From Thermoplasmata archaeon (GTDB lineage Archaea; Thermoplasmatota; Thermoplasmata; GCA-020350865): a stretch of DNA of 23,280 nucleotides. Location: NCBI GenBank assembly GCA_020351895.1, contig CP070672.1, forward strand, positions 934,094-957,373, given 5' to 3'. Below the pieces are notes generated by a model. It ran no database searches. It was not told the origin of the DNA and saw only the letters and a program-made list of their open reading frames with translations. Below are positions 1 through 8,711 of this stretch, piece after piece. A program made the translations under genes and the position numbers. Numbering within the stretch: position 1 is the first letter of the stretch; each line of letters opens with the position of its first letter.

Positions 1-332
1 GTTACCGGTGAGGAGGAAACAACGAAATTAAAGATCTTTTTTGGAAGTAAATGATTTAAATTGTCTGCAAAAGGAATGGAGGATCTTTTCCAATCATATC
101 CTGAGCCTTCATTCACCCCAACATAGAAATACCAATCCGCTCCCGAGCCTAAATCGATTTCATCGATTTCCATTATCCTGTGTATTTCAATGAAGATTTC
201 CCTTGGAAAGCAATCTGCTTCTACATTCTCATTCAAGCCACCAAAATCCAGGATAATAAATGCATTGATCATTAGGATTGAGGCAATGGAAATAACGCAC
301 ATTTTTCTTCTTAGTTGGACTTCTTCCCCCAT
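1..332 (-). CDS. Exported protein of unknown function, N-terminal part (runs off the left edge)
   Basis: The frame is open from an ATG at 332 to the window edge: 110 codons without a stop, so the gene is cut by the window. The first ten residues are polar and basic (MGEEVQLRRK). A hydrophobic stretch at residues 11-29 follows (CVISIASILMINAFIILDF), which looks like a signal peptide or membrane anchor. The rest is acidic and aromatic, with ADWYFYVGV around residues 70-78, consistent with an extracellular beta-rich domain. I do not recognise the family. A TATA-like stretch on the minus strand at about 361-371 lies roughly 30 nt upstream, and there is no clear Shine-Dalgarno site. The gene points the same way as the 434-1177 gene, with a 101-nt gap, so co-transcription is possible but a promoter of its own seems likelier. 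Confidence 0.7.
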   Translation of the reverse strand, partial: MGEEVQLRRKMCVISIASILMINAFIILDFGGLNENVEADCFPREIFIEIHRIMEIDEIDLGSGADWYFYVGVNEGSGYDWKRSSIPFADNLNHLLPKKIFNFVVSSSPV

Positions 333-360
333 TGTAAACCCAGATAGTAAATTGAATCAC

Positions 361-371
361 TAATTTAAATA
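361..371 (-). promoter_or_regulatory. Probable TATA box for the left-edge exported gene
   Basis: On the minus strand this reads TTATTTAAATT, about 30-35 nt upstream of the ATG at 332. The spacing would give a very short leader. It is a composition-based guess in AT-rich DNA. Confidence 0.35.
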
Positions 372-433
372 ACTTTTTAAAAATTAGTTGATTCTTAAAG
401 AAAACACACCTATAGAACAAAAAAGCAGTGATT

Positions 434-1177
434 TTATCTATCTCTTACAAGCCATTGAAATATCTGCAGACCGAACTTCCTGTTGTCCTCACTCTCTATG
501 AATCTGTTTGAAAATGTGGAAGAGTCACCTGAAAATACGATTCTTCCTTCACCCTCTAATTTTGCAGCAGCCACGATAAATGGGCCGCTTTTTTCTGATA
601 TCTGCTGGAATTTATCGATTCTCTCATCCGCAAAGCTCGTTTCGTCTGCCCAAACAAGGGCGGACTCTTTCTCTGTTTCCAGGGTACAACCTGCGAGGTA
701 ACCAATGCTCTTCACTCCATCTGTAATTGGATGCTCCATTATATCCTCGAGTTTCACAAAATATGGCATTTCCCCCGCACCAAGCACGCTTTCCATTGTC
801 TTTTCATCCCTTGCATAGCGGTCATCGAAATCTGTTAACCTATCGTTTCTGAACTCCACCCCGAACTGCGTGGAGACGCCATTTAAACATTCGGCGACTC
901 CCTTGAGATTTGCCCATTCTCCCAATAGAAGAAGACCACCACCTTTATTAACGAAATCCTTTATTTTATTGCGTTCATCTTGGGAAAACTCCCTTTTAGG
1001 AAAAGCCACCACCAGTACATCTGCAGATTGAAGCTCGCTGTCAAACATTGTTTCAGTCCTTTTAACATCGTAGCCGAGCTTCTTAAGTTCCTTGGCAAGG
1101 TTGAAAAAACCGCTTACCTCGGTATCTTCAATGCTCACGGCCTCGTCATGGCTTTCATCAAAGAGTATCTCTTTCAC
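434..1177 (-). CDS. IFT52/DUF4350-like GATase1-fold protein
   Basis: The product has 247 residues and no signal peptide or membrane helix, so it is probably cytosolic. The start at 1177 is a GTG, preceded by a weak AAAGGGGAT ribosome-site-like stretch and a TATA-like CTTTAATAAGG near 1207-1217. Residues about 52-85 follow the pattern of IFT52/GldG-type or ThuA-like GATase1-fold domains: a strand (DVLVVAFP), a helix starting at SQDERNKIKDFV, then GGGLLLLGEW. The C-terminus has a matching GRIVFSGDSSTFSNRFI and ends IFQWLVRDR, as in DUF4350-like proteins, where this part closes the Rossmann-like sheet. The catalytic Cys-His pair of true amidotransferases is not evident, so a binding or scaffolding role is likelier than catalysis. 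The substrate is unknown. The assignment rests on fold-level motifs only. Confidence 0.65.
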   Translation of the reverse strand: MKEILFDESHDEAVSIEDTEVSGFFNLAKELKKLGYDVKRTETMFDSELQSADVLVVAFPKREFSQDERNKIKDFVNKGGGLLLLGEWANLKGVAECLNGVSTQFGVEFRNDRLTDFDDRYARDEKTMESVLGAGEMPYFVKLEDIMEHPITDGVKSIGYLAGCTLETEKESALVWADETSFADERIDKFQQISEKSGPFIVAAAKLEGEGRIVFSGDSSTFSNRFIESEDNRKFGLQIFQWLVRDR

Positions 1178-1333
1178 GGAATCCCCTTTGGATTATCTAT
1201 TCAGACCTTATTAAAGTTTCTTGGTGATTATCCTATGAAATATAATTAATTCTTTTCTTTGAAACATCGTTAAAAAAATTCCATTATCTTGGAAATATTT
1301 CTCATTCTCTCATGAGAGAATGATATCAGTAAG

Positions 1334-1346
1334 TATATTATATAAG
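1334..1346 (+). promoter_or_regulatory. TATA box of the giant surface protein gene
   Basis: TATATTATATAAG lies about 60 nt before the ATG at 1402. Transcription would start near 1367, leaving a leader of about 35 nt. The leader holds an 8-bp palindrome TACCGGTA (1371-1378), a GGTGA ribosome-site-like stretch (1379-1383) and a three-codon ORF (1389-1400). Confidence 0.5.
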
Positions 1347-1388
1347 AATTTAATCAAAACAAGCCTATCTTACCGGTAGGTGACAAAA

Positions 1389-1400
1389 ATGGGTAATTAG
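1389..1400 (+). other. Minimal upstream ORF (Met-Gly-Asn-stop) in the leader of the giant surface gene
   Basis: ATG GGT AAT TAG sits 5 nt downstream of GGTGA (1379-1383), a better ribosome-site spacing than the 18 nt to the main ATG at 1402. The stop codon ends one base before that ATG, so re-initiation could couple the two. Whether the mini-ORF is translated cannot be told from sequence. Confidence 0.3.
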
Positions 1401-1401
1401 C

Positions 1402-4400
1402 ATGCTAATTCGGAAAAGCTTGTTTGTAATTGGGTTCTTACCCCTACTTTTGTGCTTAATTCTAATCATGCCCATGGACCATGTGCCCCCAATTGGATTG
1501 ACAATGGCAGCACAGCCCCCACCCTTCGAGGGTGGTATCACTTTTTGGGACGGGGACTGGAATGTCGATTCGGATGCTGTATATAGGAATCAGACAATAA
1601 TTGTAAATGGGAACCTCACTGTGCTTGGGGGCTTTTCCTTAACATTAATCAATGTTACTCTCAGAATGAACAACACAGGCAATATGTCAACCTTTATTCA
1701 TGTGGATAATGGAGCGTCACTCACGATTTCGGATTATGACAACGATCCATTCACCACCGAAGACGGATGTATTGTAACAAGCAACATTACAGATGATATG
1801 CATAGATTTGGCTTTTTTGCACATCAAAATTCAGGACTTTCCGTGATAAATAGCGAGATATCACATGTTGGACATGATTCGGGTTTTGATGACGAGAGGG
1901 GAATTTACATCCATACAACGAATGCGGTATTCAAAAACTCCACAATCTCAAATGGACACAGGGGAATCAATGTTTTTGAAGGATCAGGTGCCATAATTGA
2001 GAACTGTCGATTTCACAGCCTGGGAGATGAAAATCTCCGTATCCATTCAACATCTGACGCTCTAATCTTCAATAATACCATGGAGGTTACTGGAAACAAT
2101 AACTATGGAGTATACATTGAATCTAATAGCTGGAGAAATAAAGTTATGGGTAATACCATCAATGTATCGGGAGGTAACAGTGAGGGCATCAGGGACGCAA
2201 GCTCAGGAAGATACAACGATCTTGTGCAGAATAAAATAAACATCACAGGAAGTGGTGCTGACGGAATCCGTGTTTTTTCAACTTATACCAATATTACCTC
2301 AAACTCGATTTGGGTCTGGAATGGTGCCGGCGATGGAATCCAGCTCAGCTTCGGTGGTCTAATTAATATTTCTGATAATGACATTGTGGCCTCTGGGGTG
2401 AACATCTGTGGGATACAAATCGGAAACGTCGATAACATAACGCTATTAAACAACAAGATCACTATAAACCAGGATAATTGCCGGGGAATGGACCTTGGTT
2501 TTTCAGCCCATGATTTATTTATGGGCAACCTCACAATTACTGTTACATCCGGAATCAACAATTTTGGAATTTTTTTCGATGATGTCTATGACGTAACAAT
2601 AGCGAACTCTTCTATTACTGGGGCCCAGACAGATATGGACCTAAATTCGGATTCACATGTGGTGGCTCTAAATACTTCATTTTCATCATTTGATGTATCC
2701 GATGCTCTATCCGATCTCACCGTTAAATATTACCTGGATTTGACAGTGGAGGACTGGATGGGTGTTCTACAACAAGGAGCTTTGGTGCAAATTGAAAATG
2801 CAACCGGTGATTTGGTATTCTCAGGTTTATCCGATGCTAATGGTCAAGTTCGATTCTTACCTCTTACCGAGGTTGTATACTATCAAAGCGGTTCGATTTT
2901 TGAAACACCGCATAATATCACTGTTACATCTTTGGGATACGATCCCTGGGATACACAAGTTTCAATGGATCAAAATCGGGCAATCACGGCCACACTTCTT
3001 CCCGAAGGTGTGACATCCGCACAAAGAAGAGGGGACTGGTGGATTGACACGACTGAGGAGTATTGGAATACCACATATCTTATGGACGGGAACATAACCA
3101 TCAATGCCACAGGGAATCTTATTTTGAACAACTGCACAATCATGTTCAACTGCACCAACTTCTCAAGCCAGTACCACCTTAATGTCACCTGGGGAGGAGA
3201 ACTTCACGTATTTGACAATGATTGGGATAATTACACAATCAACGATGCCAGCATAATTACAGACAGCCCATATGACATTGACGATGGAAGCCCCAATGAT
3301 TACGTGTTCTCCTTCTATGCATGGGCAGGATCGACTTTGGAGATTAGAAACTCACATATTATTGACTGCGGATGGGACGCACCTTTTTATCGTGACAGTG
3401 GAATATATGTTGAGGCGAACTTGGCAGTTTTCAACCATGCATATATCCGAGGGAGTTTCATTGGAATCATATTCGCGGATTCATTAAATTCAATTGTTAA
3501 AAACAGTACCATAATTATTAATGGATACTCGGATTTCTCCTGTGCCATTAGGGCCTGGGGCTGCCCCAATCTTCAGATATTATACAATAATATAGACATA
3601 TCAACCACTTTGAATGATGACATAGGGATCTTTGTGGGATTCTCCCAGGGAACAACCATTGAAGGAAATATTGTGAATATTATTGGACCTGCAGGCTGGA
3701 ATTATGGAATAAGTCTTGCGGAAAGCAATGATTATTTCATAGCCAACAACACAATCTTGTTAAATTCCCCTGGTGTTGGAATAAATTTCTGGCTCATGGA
3801 TAGGTGTCAATTGTTTGGGAATCAGATATATACATTTGTTGATTTTGGCAGTGGAATTTCTGCTTCCGGCCTGGGAAATTCGACTATTGATAATCATTCA
3901 ATAGTTCTTAACGGCGAGGGAACCGGTGTTTACCTGGATGGATTCATGGAAAATACCTTGATAAGTGATTTGTCGGTTACAAGTAATGCAGCAGACGTCG
4001 ATGGAGTTTATATAGGTGGCGGGCATTGGGCCACATTCTCCGATATTTCAATTGATCTTCAAGGTGTTGGATCCTATGGATTCACAACCATTAATTCTGA
4101 AAACATTACAATTTTTGATCTTAATGTGAACATCCCCAACACATGGGGTGGAGGATTGATCTTTAACGATGGTTCAAGGAACATCTGGGTGTACTCGGCT
4201 CAGGTTTTTACTGATGGGTTTATACCAGCACTGTATGCCAATAATTGCTCAGATATTTGGATTTATAATTCCACATTAGATTCCGCATCGTCGTTTGATG
4301 TGGAGGTAGTAAATAACGCCTTGGTGACTTTGATAAATCCAACATTCGCAGATTATACCATCTCAGAACCGCTTTCCACTCTTACCGTCATGTGGTATCT

Positions 4401-7062
4401 TCATGTAAGGGTCATTGATGAGTTCGGTCAATCCTTCCCCGGTATTAATGTCAGGATAGAACAGGCGGATGCAACAGAGGTGAGAACCGGAATGACCAAC
4501 ATAAACGGTTGGTTTAACTGGACTGCATGTGTTGGATATTTTGCCACAGAAAGCGATATGTTCAATTCCACAAATCCTCATACGGTACGTGCATACAATC
4601 TTACATGTTGGGATGAGGTTCAAATCGATCTTTCTAATTCGAATCGTATAGAAGTTATTGCACTGATAAATGAAGACCCAGTTATTTCAGACCCAATTTT
4701 CAATATCCAGGTTCAGGAGGATTCAACCTATAACAGAACCTTCCATGCCACAGATTTCGAAGGAAATCCTCTCGCATGGTCAATTTCTCCATTGGAGGTT
4801 TGGATCAACATTAATTTCTCATCCGGAATTCTCACCATCACACCCACGGATGATAATATGGATACTCATGATTTCACAATCCGTGTCACAGATTTAAATG
4901 GCGGCTACGATGAGTTTATGGTTTCTGTTGAGGTTATAAACCGACCCCCTGAGATTTTGACACCTGATGTTACTTTGGCCTTTGAAGATATTCTTTATTT
5001 AAGGGATTACGATTCGGATGACGATCCCAATACGGAGTGGAAGCTTGAAAACGGCCCTACCTGGCTCGATATGGACGGGGATACAGGGATTCTTTCTGGG
5101 ACTCCAGATAATTCGCATGTGGGAGTTATTGCGGTAAACATATCGGTAAGAGACAATAATGGTGACATAACATATTCCCAGTTTAACCTCTGGGTATTCA
5201 ACACGAAACCCATAATATCCACAAGCGATGTTCTTTTAGCTTACGAGGATTCATTATATCTCGTAGACTACGATTCCTCTGATGACGGTCAAGGAAATAT
5301 TACCTGGTCACTTCTAACAGATGCCTCATGGCTTACAATCAATCCCACGACTGGAATTCTTTCAGGCACTCCAACTAATTTGGACATTGGTTCCTGGTCG
5401 GTGAACATAACGGTTGATGACGGGAACTGGGGGAAGGACTTTAGCAATTTCACGGTGAGCGTATTCAATACTCCACCAACAATCACAACAACTGACAATC
5501 CCTTGGCAGATGAGGATAGCACCTATAGTGTAAACTATGCCAGCACTGACGATGGACTCGGTACCATTTCTTGGAGCCTTTTTACCGATGCATCCTGGCT
5601 TTCACTAAATGCCTCCACAGGCGTTCTTTCGGGAACTCCGAGAAATGAGCATGTCGGAATTTTCTGGGTAAATGTTACGGTTGACGATGGACATGGCGGA
5701 GTGGGCTTCAGTAATTTCAGTCTTACTGTGAACAATATAAATGACGCTCCCGTAATATCAACCCTGGATGTACCCGATGCTGTGGAAGATCAACTTTACT
5801 TTGTGGATTATGAAGCAGATGATGATGATCAGGACAGCTTGATATGGTCTTTAACCACTTCGACATCGTGGCTATCCATAGATCCTACAACAGGAGAACT
5901 ATCTGGTACTCCTTCAAATCTGGATGTTGGTTTATGGGATGTTACAGTGTCCTGCAATGATGGAAATGGAGGAATTGACAGCCATTCATTCACCATAGAT
6001 GTAACAAATGTAAATGATGCGCCACAGATCACAAGTTATCAACCCAGCGAGACATTCCCGTCTGTTGAGGAAGGAATGACATTGGATTTCAATATTTCTT
6101 ACTCTGACGAGGATAGCACTTCCTTCACAATCAATTGGATACTTGATGATCAAACAGTAAGGCAGAATGTTCCCTTCTTAAGCTATCAACCCCCATATGG
6201 ATCTGCAGGTGATCATGAAATCATTGTCAATGTAACTGATTCCGCTGGTGCAAGTGTTGAGAAAAGTTGGATAGTGATTGTCACTCCAGCGAATCGGGCT
6301 CCTGTAATCGATTCCTACGAGCCAATGAATCTTAAACCTGTAATGGACCCTGATGGATCTGATTTAGCATTTAATGTATCTGCATCGGATCCGGATTCTG
6401 ACACCCTTACTTATCAGTGGTTTGTCAATGGAAATGACACAGGTGTTAGGTCCTCCACATTCACAATGGATAGGGCAAATTATGATGATGGAAATTACGA
6501 TCTCGAGGTTCGGGTCATCGACGAGAACGGAACCGTAACCTCGCAAAATTGGGACATTACCATCCAGCCCCAAAGAAAGGAGGAGCAGGAATCAAGTATG
6601 CTGCTCCCGATTTTGGCAATTGCCATCGCCGTTATTGTGGCATTGTTATTGGCCTATCTCTGGAAGAAAAAACAATCGGAAATCGAGGATGTTTTTATTA
6701 TTTCCAATGAAGGAATGCTTCTGGCACACAAATCAAAGGAGATCCGTCCCGATATGGATGATGATATTTTAGGTTCCATGTTGACTGCTGTGCAGGATTT
6801 TGTAAAAGAGTCTTTCAAGGATAAAAGCAAGTTCGGGCTTAAGAGGCTTGATTTTGGAGATTCAGTGATTCATATCAAACGGGGAAAACACATCTATACT
6901 GCAGTAATCCTCTCGGGTAAAGAACCCACCGATTTAGACGACTCCCTTGGAAAACTTGTCACAAATATCGAAACAAAATACGAGCCTGTACTTGAGTCCT
7001 GGGACGGGAATATGGAGGCGCTTCGGGGTTTGAAGGATATGCTGGATGATCTTTTAAAATAA
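1402..7062 (+). CDS. Giant membrane-anchored surface protein: two beta-helix modules, cadherin-like and PKD-like repeats, Roadblock-like cytoplasmic tail
   Basis: The product has 1886 residues. Residues 1-38 form a signal peptide (basic start, long Leu/Ile core, TMAAQ near the end). Two large modules follow, each beginning with GDW (residues 51-53 and 544-546). Each has a NosD-like right-handed beta-helix of short rungs rich in Asn, Ile and Gly, then an Ig-like domain beginning LSDLTVKYYL (about 437) or LSTLTVMWYL (about 992). Five domains of 87-91 residues follow at 1090-1537; four of them carry WLxxxxxTGxLSGTP, the dystroglycan/cadherin-like pattern. Two PKD-like domains follow (1538-1724), then one membrane helix (1733-1753) with a KKK stop-transfer and a 132-residue tail resembling Roadblock/LC7 domains. 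NxT/S sequons are frequent, as expected for a glycosylated archaeal surface protein. The extracellular part probably binds carbohydrate, a partner cell or the S-layer. The ligand is unknown. Confidence 0.85.
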   Translation: MLIRKSLFVIGFLPLLLCLILIMPMDHVPPIGLTMAAQPPPFEGGITFWDGDWNVDSDAVYRNQTIIVNGNLTVLGGFSLTLINVTLRMNNTGNMSTFIHVDNGASLTISDYDNDPFTTEDGCIVTSNITDDMHRFGFFAHQNSGLSVINSEISHVGHDSGFDDERGIYIHTTNAVFKNSTISNGHRGINVFEGSGAIIENCRFHSLGDENLRIHSTSDALIFNNTMEVTGNNNYGVYIESNSWRNKVMGNTINVSGGNSEGIRDASSGRYNDLVQNKINITGSGADGIRVFSTYTNITSNSIWVWNGAGDGIQLSFGGLINISDNDIVASGVNICGIQIGNVDNITLLNNKITINQDNCRGMDLGFSAHDLFMGNLTITVTSGINNFGIFFDDVYDVTIANSSITGAQTDMDLNSDSHVVALNTSFSSFDVSDALSDLTVKYYLDLTVEDWMGVLQQGALVQIENATGDLVFSGLSDANGQVRFLPLTEVVYYQSGSIFETPHNITVTSLGYDPWDTQVSMDQNRAITATLLPEGVTSAQRRGDWWIDTTEEYWNTTYLMDGNITINATGNLILNNCTIMFNCTNFSSQYHLNVTWGGELHVFDNDWDNYTINDASIITDSPYDIDDGSPNDYVFSFYAWAGSTLEIRNSHIIDCGWDAPFYRDSGIYVEANLAVFNHAYIRGSFIGIIFADSLNSIVKNSTIIINGYSDFSCAIRAWGCPNLQILYNNIDISTTLNDDIGIFVGFSQGTTIEGNIVNIIGPAGWNYGISLAESNDYFIANNTILLNSPGVGINFWLMDRCQLFGNQIYTFVDFGSGISASGLGNSTIDNHSIVLNGEGTGVYLDGFMENTLISDLSVTSNAADVDGVYIGGGHWATFSDISIDLQGVGSYGFTTINSENITIFDLNVNIPNTWGGGLIFNDGSRNIWVYSAQVFTDGFIPALYANNCSDIWIYNSTLDSASSFDVEVVNNALVTLINPTFADYTISEPLSTLTVMWYLHVRVIDEFGQSFPGINVRIEQADATEVRTGMTNINGWFNWTACVGYFATESDMFNSTNPHTVRAYNLTCWDEVQIDLSNSNRIEVIALINEDPVISDPIFNIQVQEDSTYNRTFHATDFEGNPLAWSISPLEVWININFSSGILTITPTDDNMDTHDFTIRVTDLNGGYDEFMVSVEVINRPPEILTPDVTLAFEDILYLRDYDSDDDPNTEWKLENGPTWLDMDGDTGILSGTPDNSHVGVIAVNISVRDNNGDITYSQFNLWVFNTKPIISTSDVLLAYEDSLYLVDYDSSDDGQGNITWSLLTDASWLTINPTTGILSGTPTNLDIGSWSVNITVDDGNWGKDFSNFTVSVFNTPPTITTTDNPLADEDSTYSVNYASTDDGLGTISWSLFTDASWLSLNASTGVLSGTPRNEHVGIFWVNVTVDDGHGGVGFSNFSLTVNNINDAPVISTLDVPDAVEDQLYFVDYEADDDDQDSLIWSLTTSTSWLSIDPTTGELSGTPSNLDVGLWDVTVSCNDGNGGIDSHSFTIDVTNVNDAPQITSYQPSETFPSVEEGMTLDFNISYSDEDSTSFTINWILDDQTVRQNVPFLSYQPPYGSAGDHEIIVNVTDSAGASVEKSWIVIVTPANRAPVIDSYEPMNLKPVMDPDGSDLAFNVSASDPDSDTLTYQWFVNGNDTGVRSSTFTMDRANYDDGNYDLEVRVIDENGTVTSQNWDITIQPQRKEEQESSMLLPILAIAIAVIVALLLAYLWKKKQSEIEDVFIISNEGMLLAHKSKEIRPDMDDDILGSMLTAVQDFVKESFKDKSKFGLKRLDFGDSVIHIKRGKHIYTAVILSGKEPTDLDDSLGKLVTNIETKYEPVLESWDGNMEALRGLKDMLDDLLK
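4669..6012 (+). repeat. Five tandem cadherin-like (putative-Ig) domains inside the giant surface protein
   Basis: Units start at about residues 1090, 1180, 1267, 1356 and 1447. Each opens with a short N-x-x-P-x-I strand and then an (E)DxxY stretch. The last four carry W(L/W)-x-(I/L/M)-(D/N)-x-x-TGxLSGTP and then a (V/I)-x-(V/C)-x-D-(D/N)-G-type strand. Acidic clusters such as DSDDD and EADDDD would suit calcium binding at domain junctions. The repeats are in protein sequence; DNA identity is moderate. Confidence 0.75.
6598..7059 (+). other. Membrane helix plus Roadblock/LC7-like cytoplasmic tail of the giant surface protein
   Basis: Residues 1733-1753 are a clean hydrophobic helix followed by WKKK. 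The remaining 132 residues have no sequons and change in composition to Lys, Asp and Glu. They begin DVFIISNEGMLLAHKSKE, typical of the first strand pair of Roadblock/longin-like folds. A helix around SMLTAVQDFVKESF follows, then strands LDFGDSVIHIKRGKHIYTAVIL. I recall similar tails on other archaeal membrane proteins. The family name is an inference from the pattern. Confidence 0.55.
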
Positions 7063-7077
7063 AAGTGAAATCCCTTT

Positions 7078-7665
7078 TTAAATGAATTCCTCAAGCGTAG
7101 TCTGAATTGGCTCATTCAACAACATCCACTCAGGAGTATCATTTACTTCATACTGTTCCTTTGCTTCCAATTCCAAGGCAGCTTTTAGGGTCCTCTCGAA
7201 CCAGGAGATATAGAATCTCTTTCCTGCTCTTCTCAATGCTGAGGACGATCTTGCGGTCTTGTGGACAAATTCTCGGTAATGATCAAGGATGAATCCATTT
7301 TCATCTACCATTTCTTTTGGAACCTTGACATAGTTCGGAGATTCGTCACAGAACAAAACAGTCCTTGCCAATGTGAAAATATCGCAGCTTCGCTCGCTTT
7401 TTGGAAGTCCCTGAATCTCCTGTAGAAGGTGGGTAAGCTCGTGACCCATTACATAATAACTGACATTTCTGCTTCGAAAGTACACCGCCTTGCCCTGTAA
7501 ATCCGCCTTTCCATCTGCATTGATCGTTATCCCGACCTTTACTGTCTCCCTATCCAACTCGGGAAAGAAGCCTCTGGCTTCATCGAGTCTCTTCAAGAAT
7601 CCTGCTTGTCCTTTCTTTGCCGTAAATTTTCTGGTAAAAGTCCATGGCTTCCTATACGAGTGCAT
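7078..7665 (-). CDS. Putative zinc metallopeptidase (HExxH)
   Basis: The product has 195 residues and no signal peptide. The zinc-binding motif HELTH lies at residues 75-79 in YYVMGHELTHLLQ, with H75 and H79 as likely ligands and E76 as the general base. Candidate third ligands are E91 and D95 in SERSCDIFTLAR. The upstream region, about 42-72, gives two beta strands, as in minimal SprT-like or gluzincin cores. The substrate is unknown. The gene follows panE on the same strand with a 49-nt gap, so they may share a transcript. Its stop lies only 15 nt from the stop of the convergent giant surface gene. The ATG at 7665 has no clear ribosome-binding site. Confidence 0.7.
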   Translation of the reverse strand: MHSYRKPWTFTRKFTAKKGQAGFLKRLDEARGFFPELDRETVKVGITINADGKADLQGKAVYFRSRNVSYYVMGHELTHLLQEIQGLPKSERSCDIFTLARTVLFCDESPNYVKVPKEMVDENGFILDHYREFVHKTARSSSALRRAGKRFYISWFERTLKAALELEAKEQYEVNDTPEWMLLNEPIQTTLEEFI

Positions 7666-7714
7666 CCAGAAAGGGGTAATGTGTTTTAGGAGTAAAATGT
7701 TTTCGGATTTTTAT

Positions 7715-8629
7715 CTACCTATTCATCCCTTCCTCAATCCCCTTCACAAGGGCAACCAGTGCAGAATTTATTGGTGTTTTTATACCATGCTCTTTTCCGA
7801 TATCTACGATCTTCCCGTTTATGGAATCTATCTCGGTCTTTCTTTTAATCTCGATATCCTGGAGCATGCTAGATTTGTTCTCTGCCGTGAGCCTTGCCAC
7901 ATTCTTTGATTTCTCAATTATATCACAATCAAGAAGATCTATTCCTTCTTTCTGTGCAACTGTAATGCATTCCTGGCATGTGCTCTCAAGAAGCTTGGTT
8001 AGCCTGGGAACTTCGAGGAGATAACCGTTCTGAAGTCCTGTCAATGCCGTTAAAGGATTGATTCCGGCATTCACTATTCCTTTTTTCCAAATCTCACTTT
8101 TTATGTTGTTGCTTACCTTAGTCTCAATACCCACTGAAGTTAAGGCTGTGCTAATTTTTTTGATCCTCTCGGTTTCTTTTCCGTCCAATTCACCTACTAT
8201 TGTCTCTCCAGTACCTGCATGATGCACATGTCCTGGTTCAATGAAAGTGATACCATGGCTTGTAACACCTCCCAATGTCCTCTTCTTACCAACAGCCTCG
8301 GCGATTTTAATCTCGTTATCCAATCCATTCTGAAGTGAGAGCACAGCAGCATTACCCTCTATTTCCATTATCACTTCTAGGGCTTTTTCAGTGTCATAGG
8401 ATTTCACTGCAAGAATTAATAGCTCAAATTTTTCCCCCTGCACCTTTTCTATGTTCCCGGCTGTATTTATCTTCGTTATGAGTTCGGTTTTACCAGTTAT
8501 CCTGATTCCATTTTCCTTTACAGCCTCTATCTTCTCGCCCCTGCCGTATAAAGTGACGTCATGGTTTTGAGCGAGCACTCCTGCCAGAAAGCAGCCCATT
8601 GCTCCTGCTCCAAATGTCAATATCCTCAT
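7715..8629 (-). CDS. panE: 2-dehydropantoate 2-reductase (ketopantoate reductase)
   Basis: The product has 304 residues, the usual length for PanE/ApbA. It reduces 2-dehydropantoate to pantoate with NAD(P)H, a step towards coenzyme A, in the cytosol. The N-terminal Rossmann motif GAGAMG (G7, G9, G12) binds the nucleotide. W181-K182-K183 with N187 and N191 in NPLTAL match the family's catalytic Lys and substrate-binding Asn region. The C-terminal SSMLQDIEIKRKTEID, NGKIVDIGKEHG and TPIN blocks (about 253-288) are the PanE hallmark, with E266 in TEID. The start at 8629 fits a TATA-like stretch about 28 nt upstream, so the message is probably leaderless. It is divergent from thpR and upstream of the metallopeptidase. 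Confidence 0.93.
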   Translation of the reverse strand: MRILTFGAGAMGCFLAGVLAQNHDVTLYGRGEKIEAVKENGIRITGKTELITKINTAGNIEKVQGEKFELLILAVKSYDTEKALEVIMEIEGNAAVLSLQNGLDNEIKIAEAVGKKRTLGGVTSHGITFIEPGHVHHAGTGETIVGELDGKETERIKKISTALTSVGIETKVSNNIKSEIWKKGIVNAGINPLTALTGLQNGYLLEVPRLTKLLESTCQECITVAQKEGIDLLDCDIIEKSKNVARLTAENKSSMLQDIEIKRKTEIDSINGKIVDIGKEHGIKTPINSALVALVKGIEEGMNR

Positions 8630-8650
8630 GTCAGGATAGATATGTCATTA

Positions 8651-8662
8651 GAATTAATAAAT
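8651..8662 (-). promoter_or_regulatory. TATA box of panE
   Basis: Minus strand AATTTATTAATT, centred about 28 nt upstream of the panE ATG. The spacing suggests transcription begins at or next to the start codon. Confidence 0.5.
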
Positions 8663-8683
8663 TCTCCCCTATTTGGAAAAAGA

Positions 8684-8690
8684 TTTATTG
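8684..8690 (+). promoter_or_regulatory. TATA box of thpR, which decides its start
   Basis: TTTATTG is centred about 26 nt before the ATG at 8712. A longer reading starting at TTG 8673 would place the promoter inside the coding sequence, so the shorter start is preferred. Confidence 0.55.
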
Positions 8691-8711
8691 GCACAATCCT
8701 TTACCGTAATT

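Noticed and set aside
229..420. 63-codon minus-strand reading frame
   Set aside because: It overlaps in another frame the signal-peptide-like start of the left-edge gene and has no recognisable content.
483..1249. Two plus-strand frames (72 and 89 codons) opposite the IFT52/DUF4350-like gene
   Set aside because: Antisense shadows of a convincing minus-strand protein.
8673..8711. Longer thpR start at TTG 8673
   Set aside because: The TATA box lies inside this extension and the family start MPFRAFIS fits the ATG at 8712.
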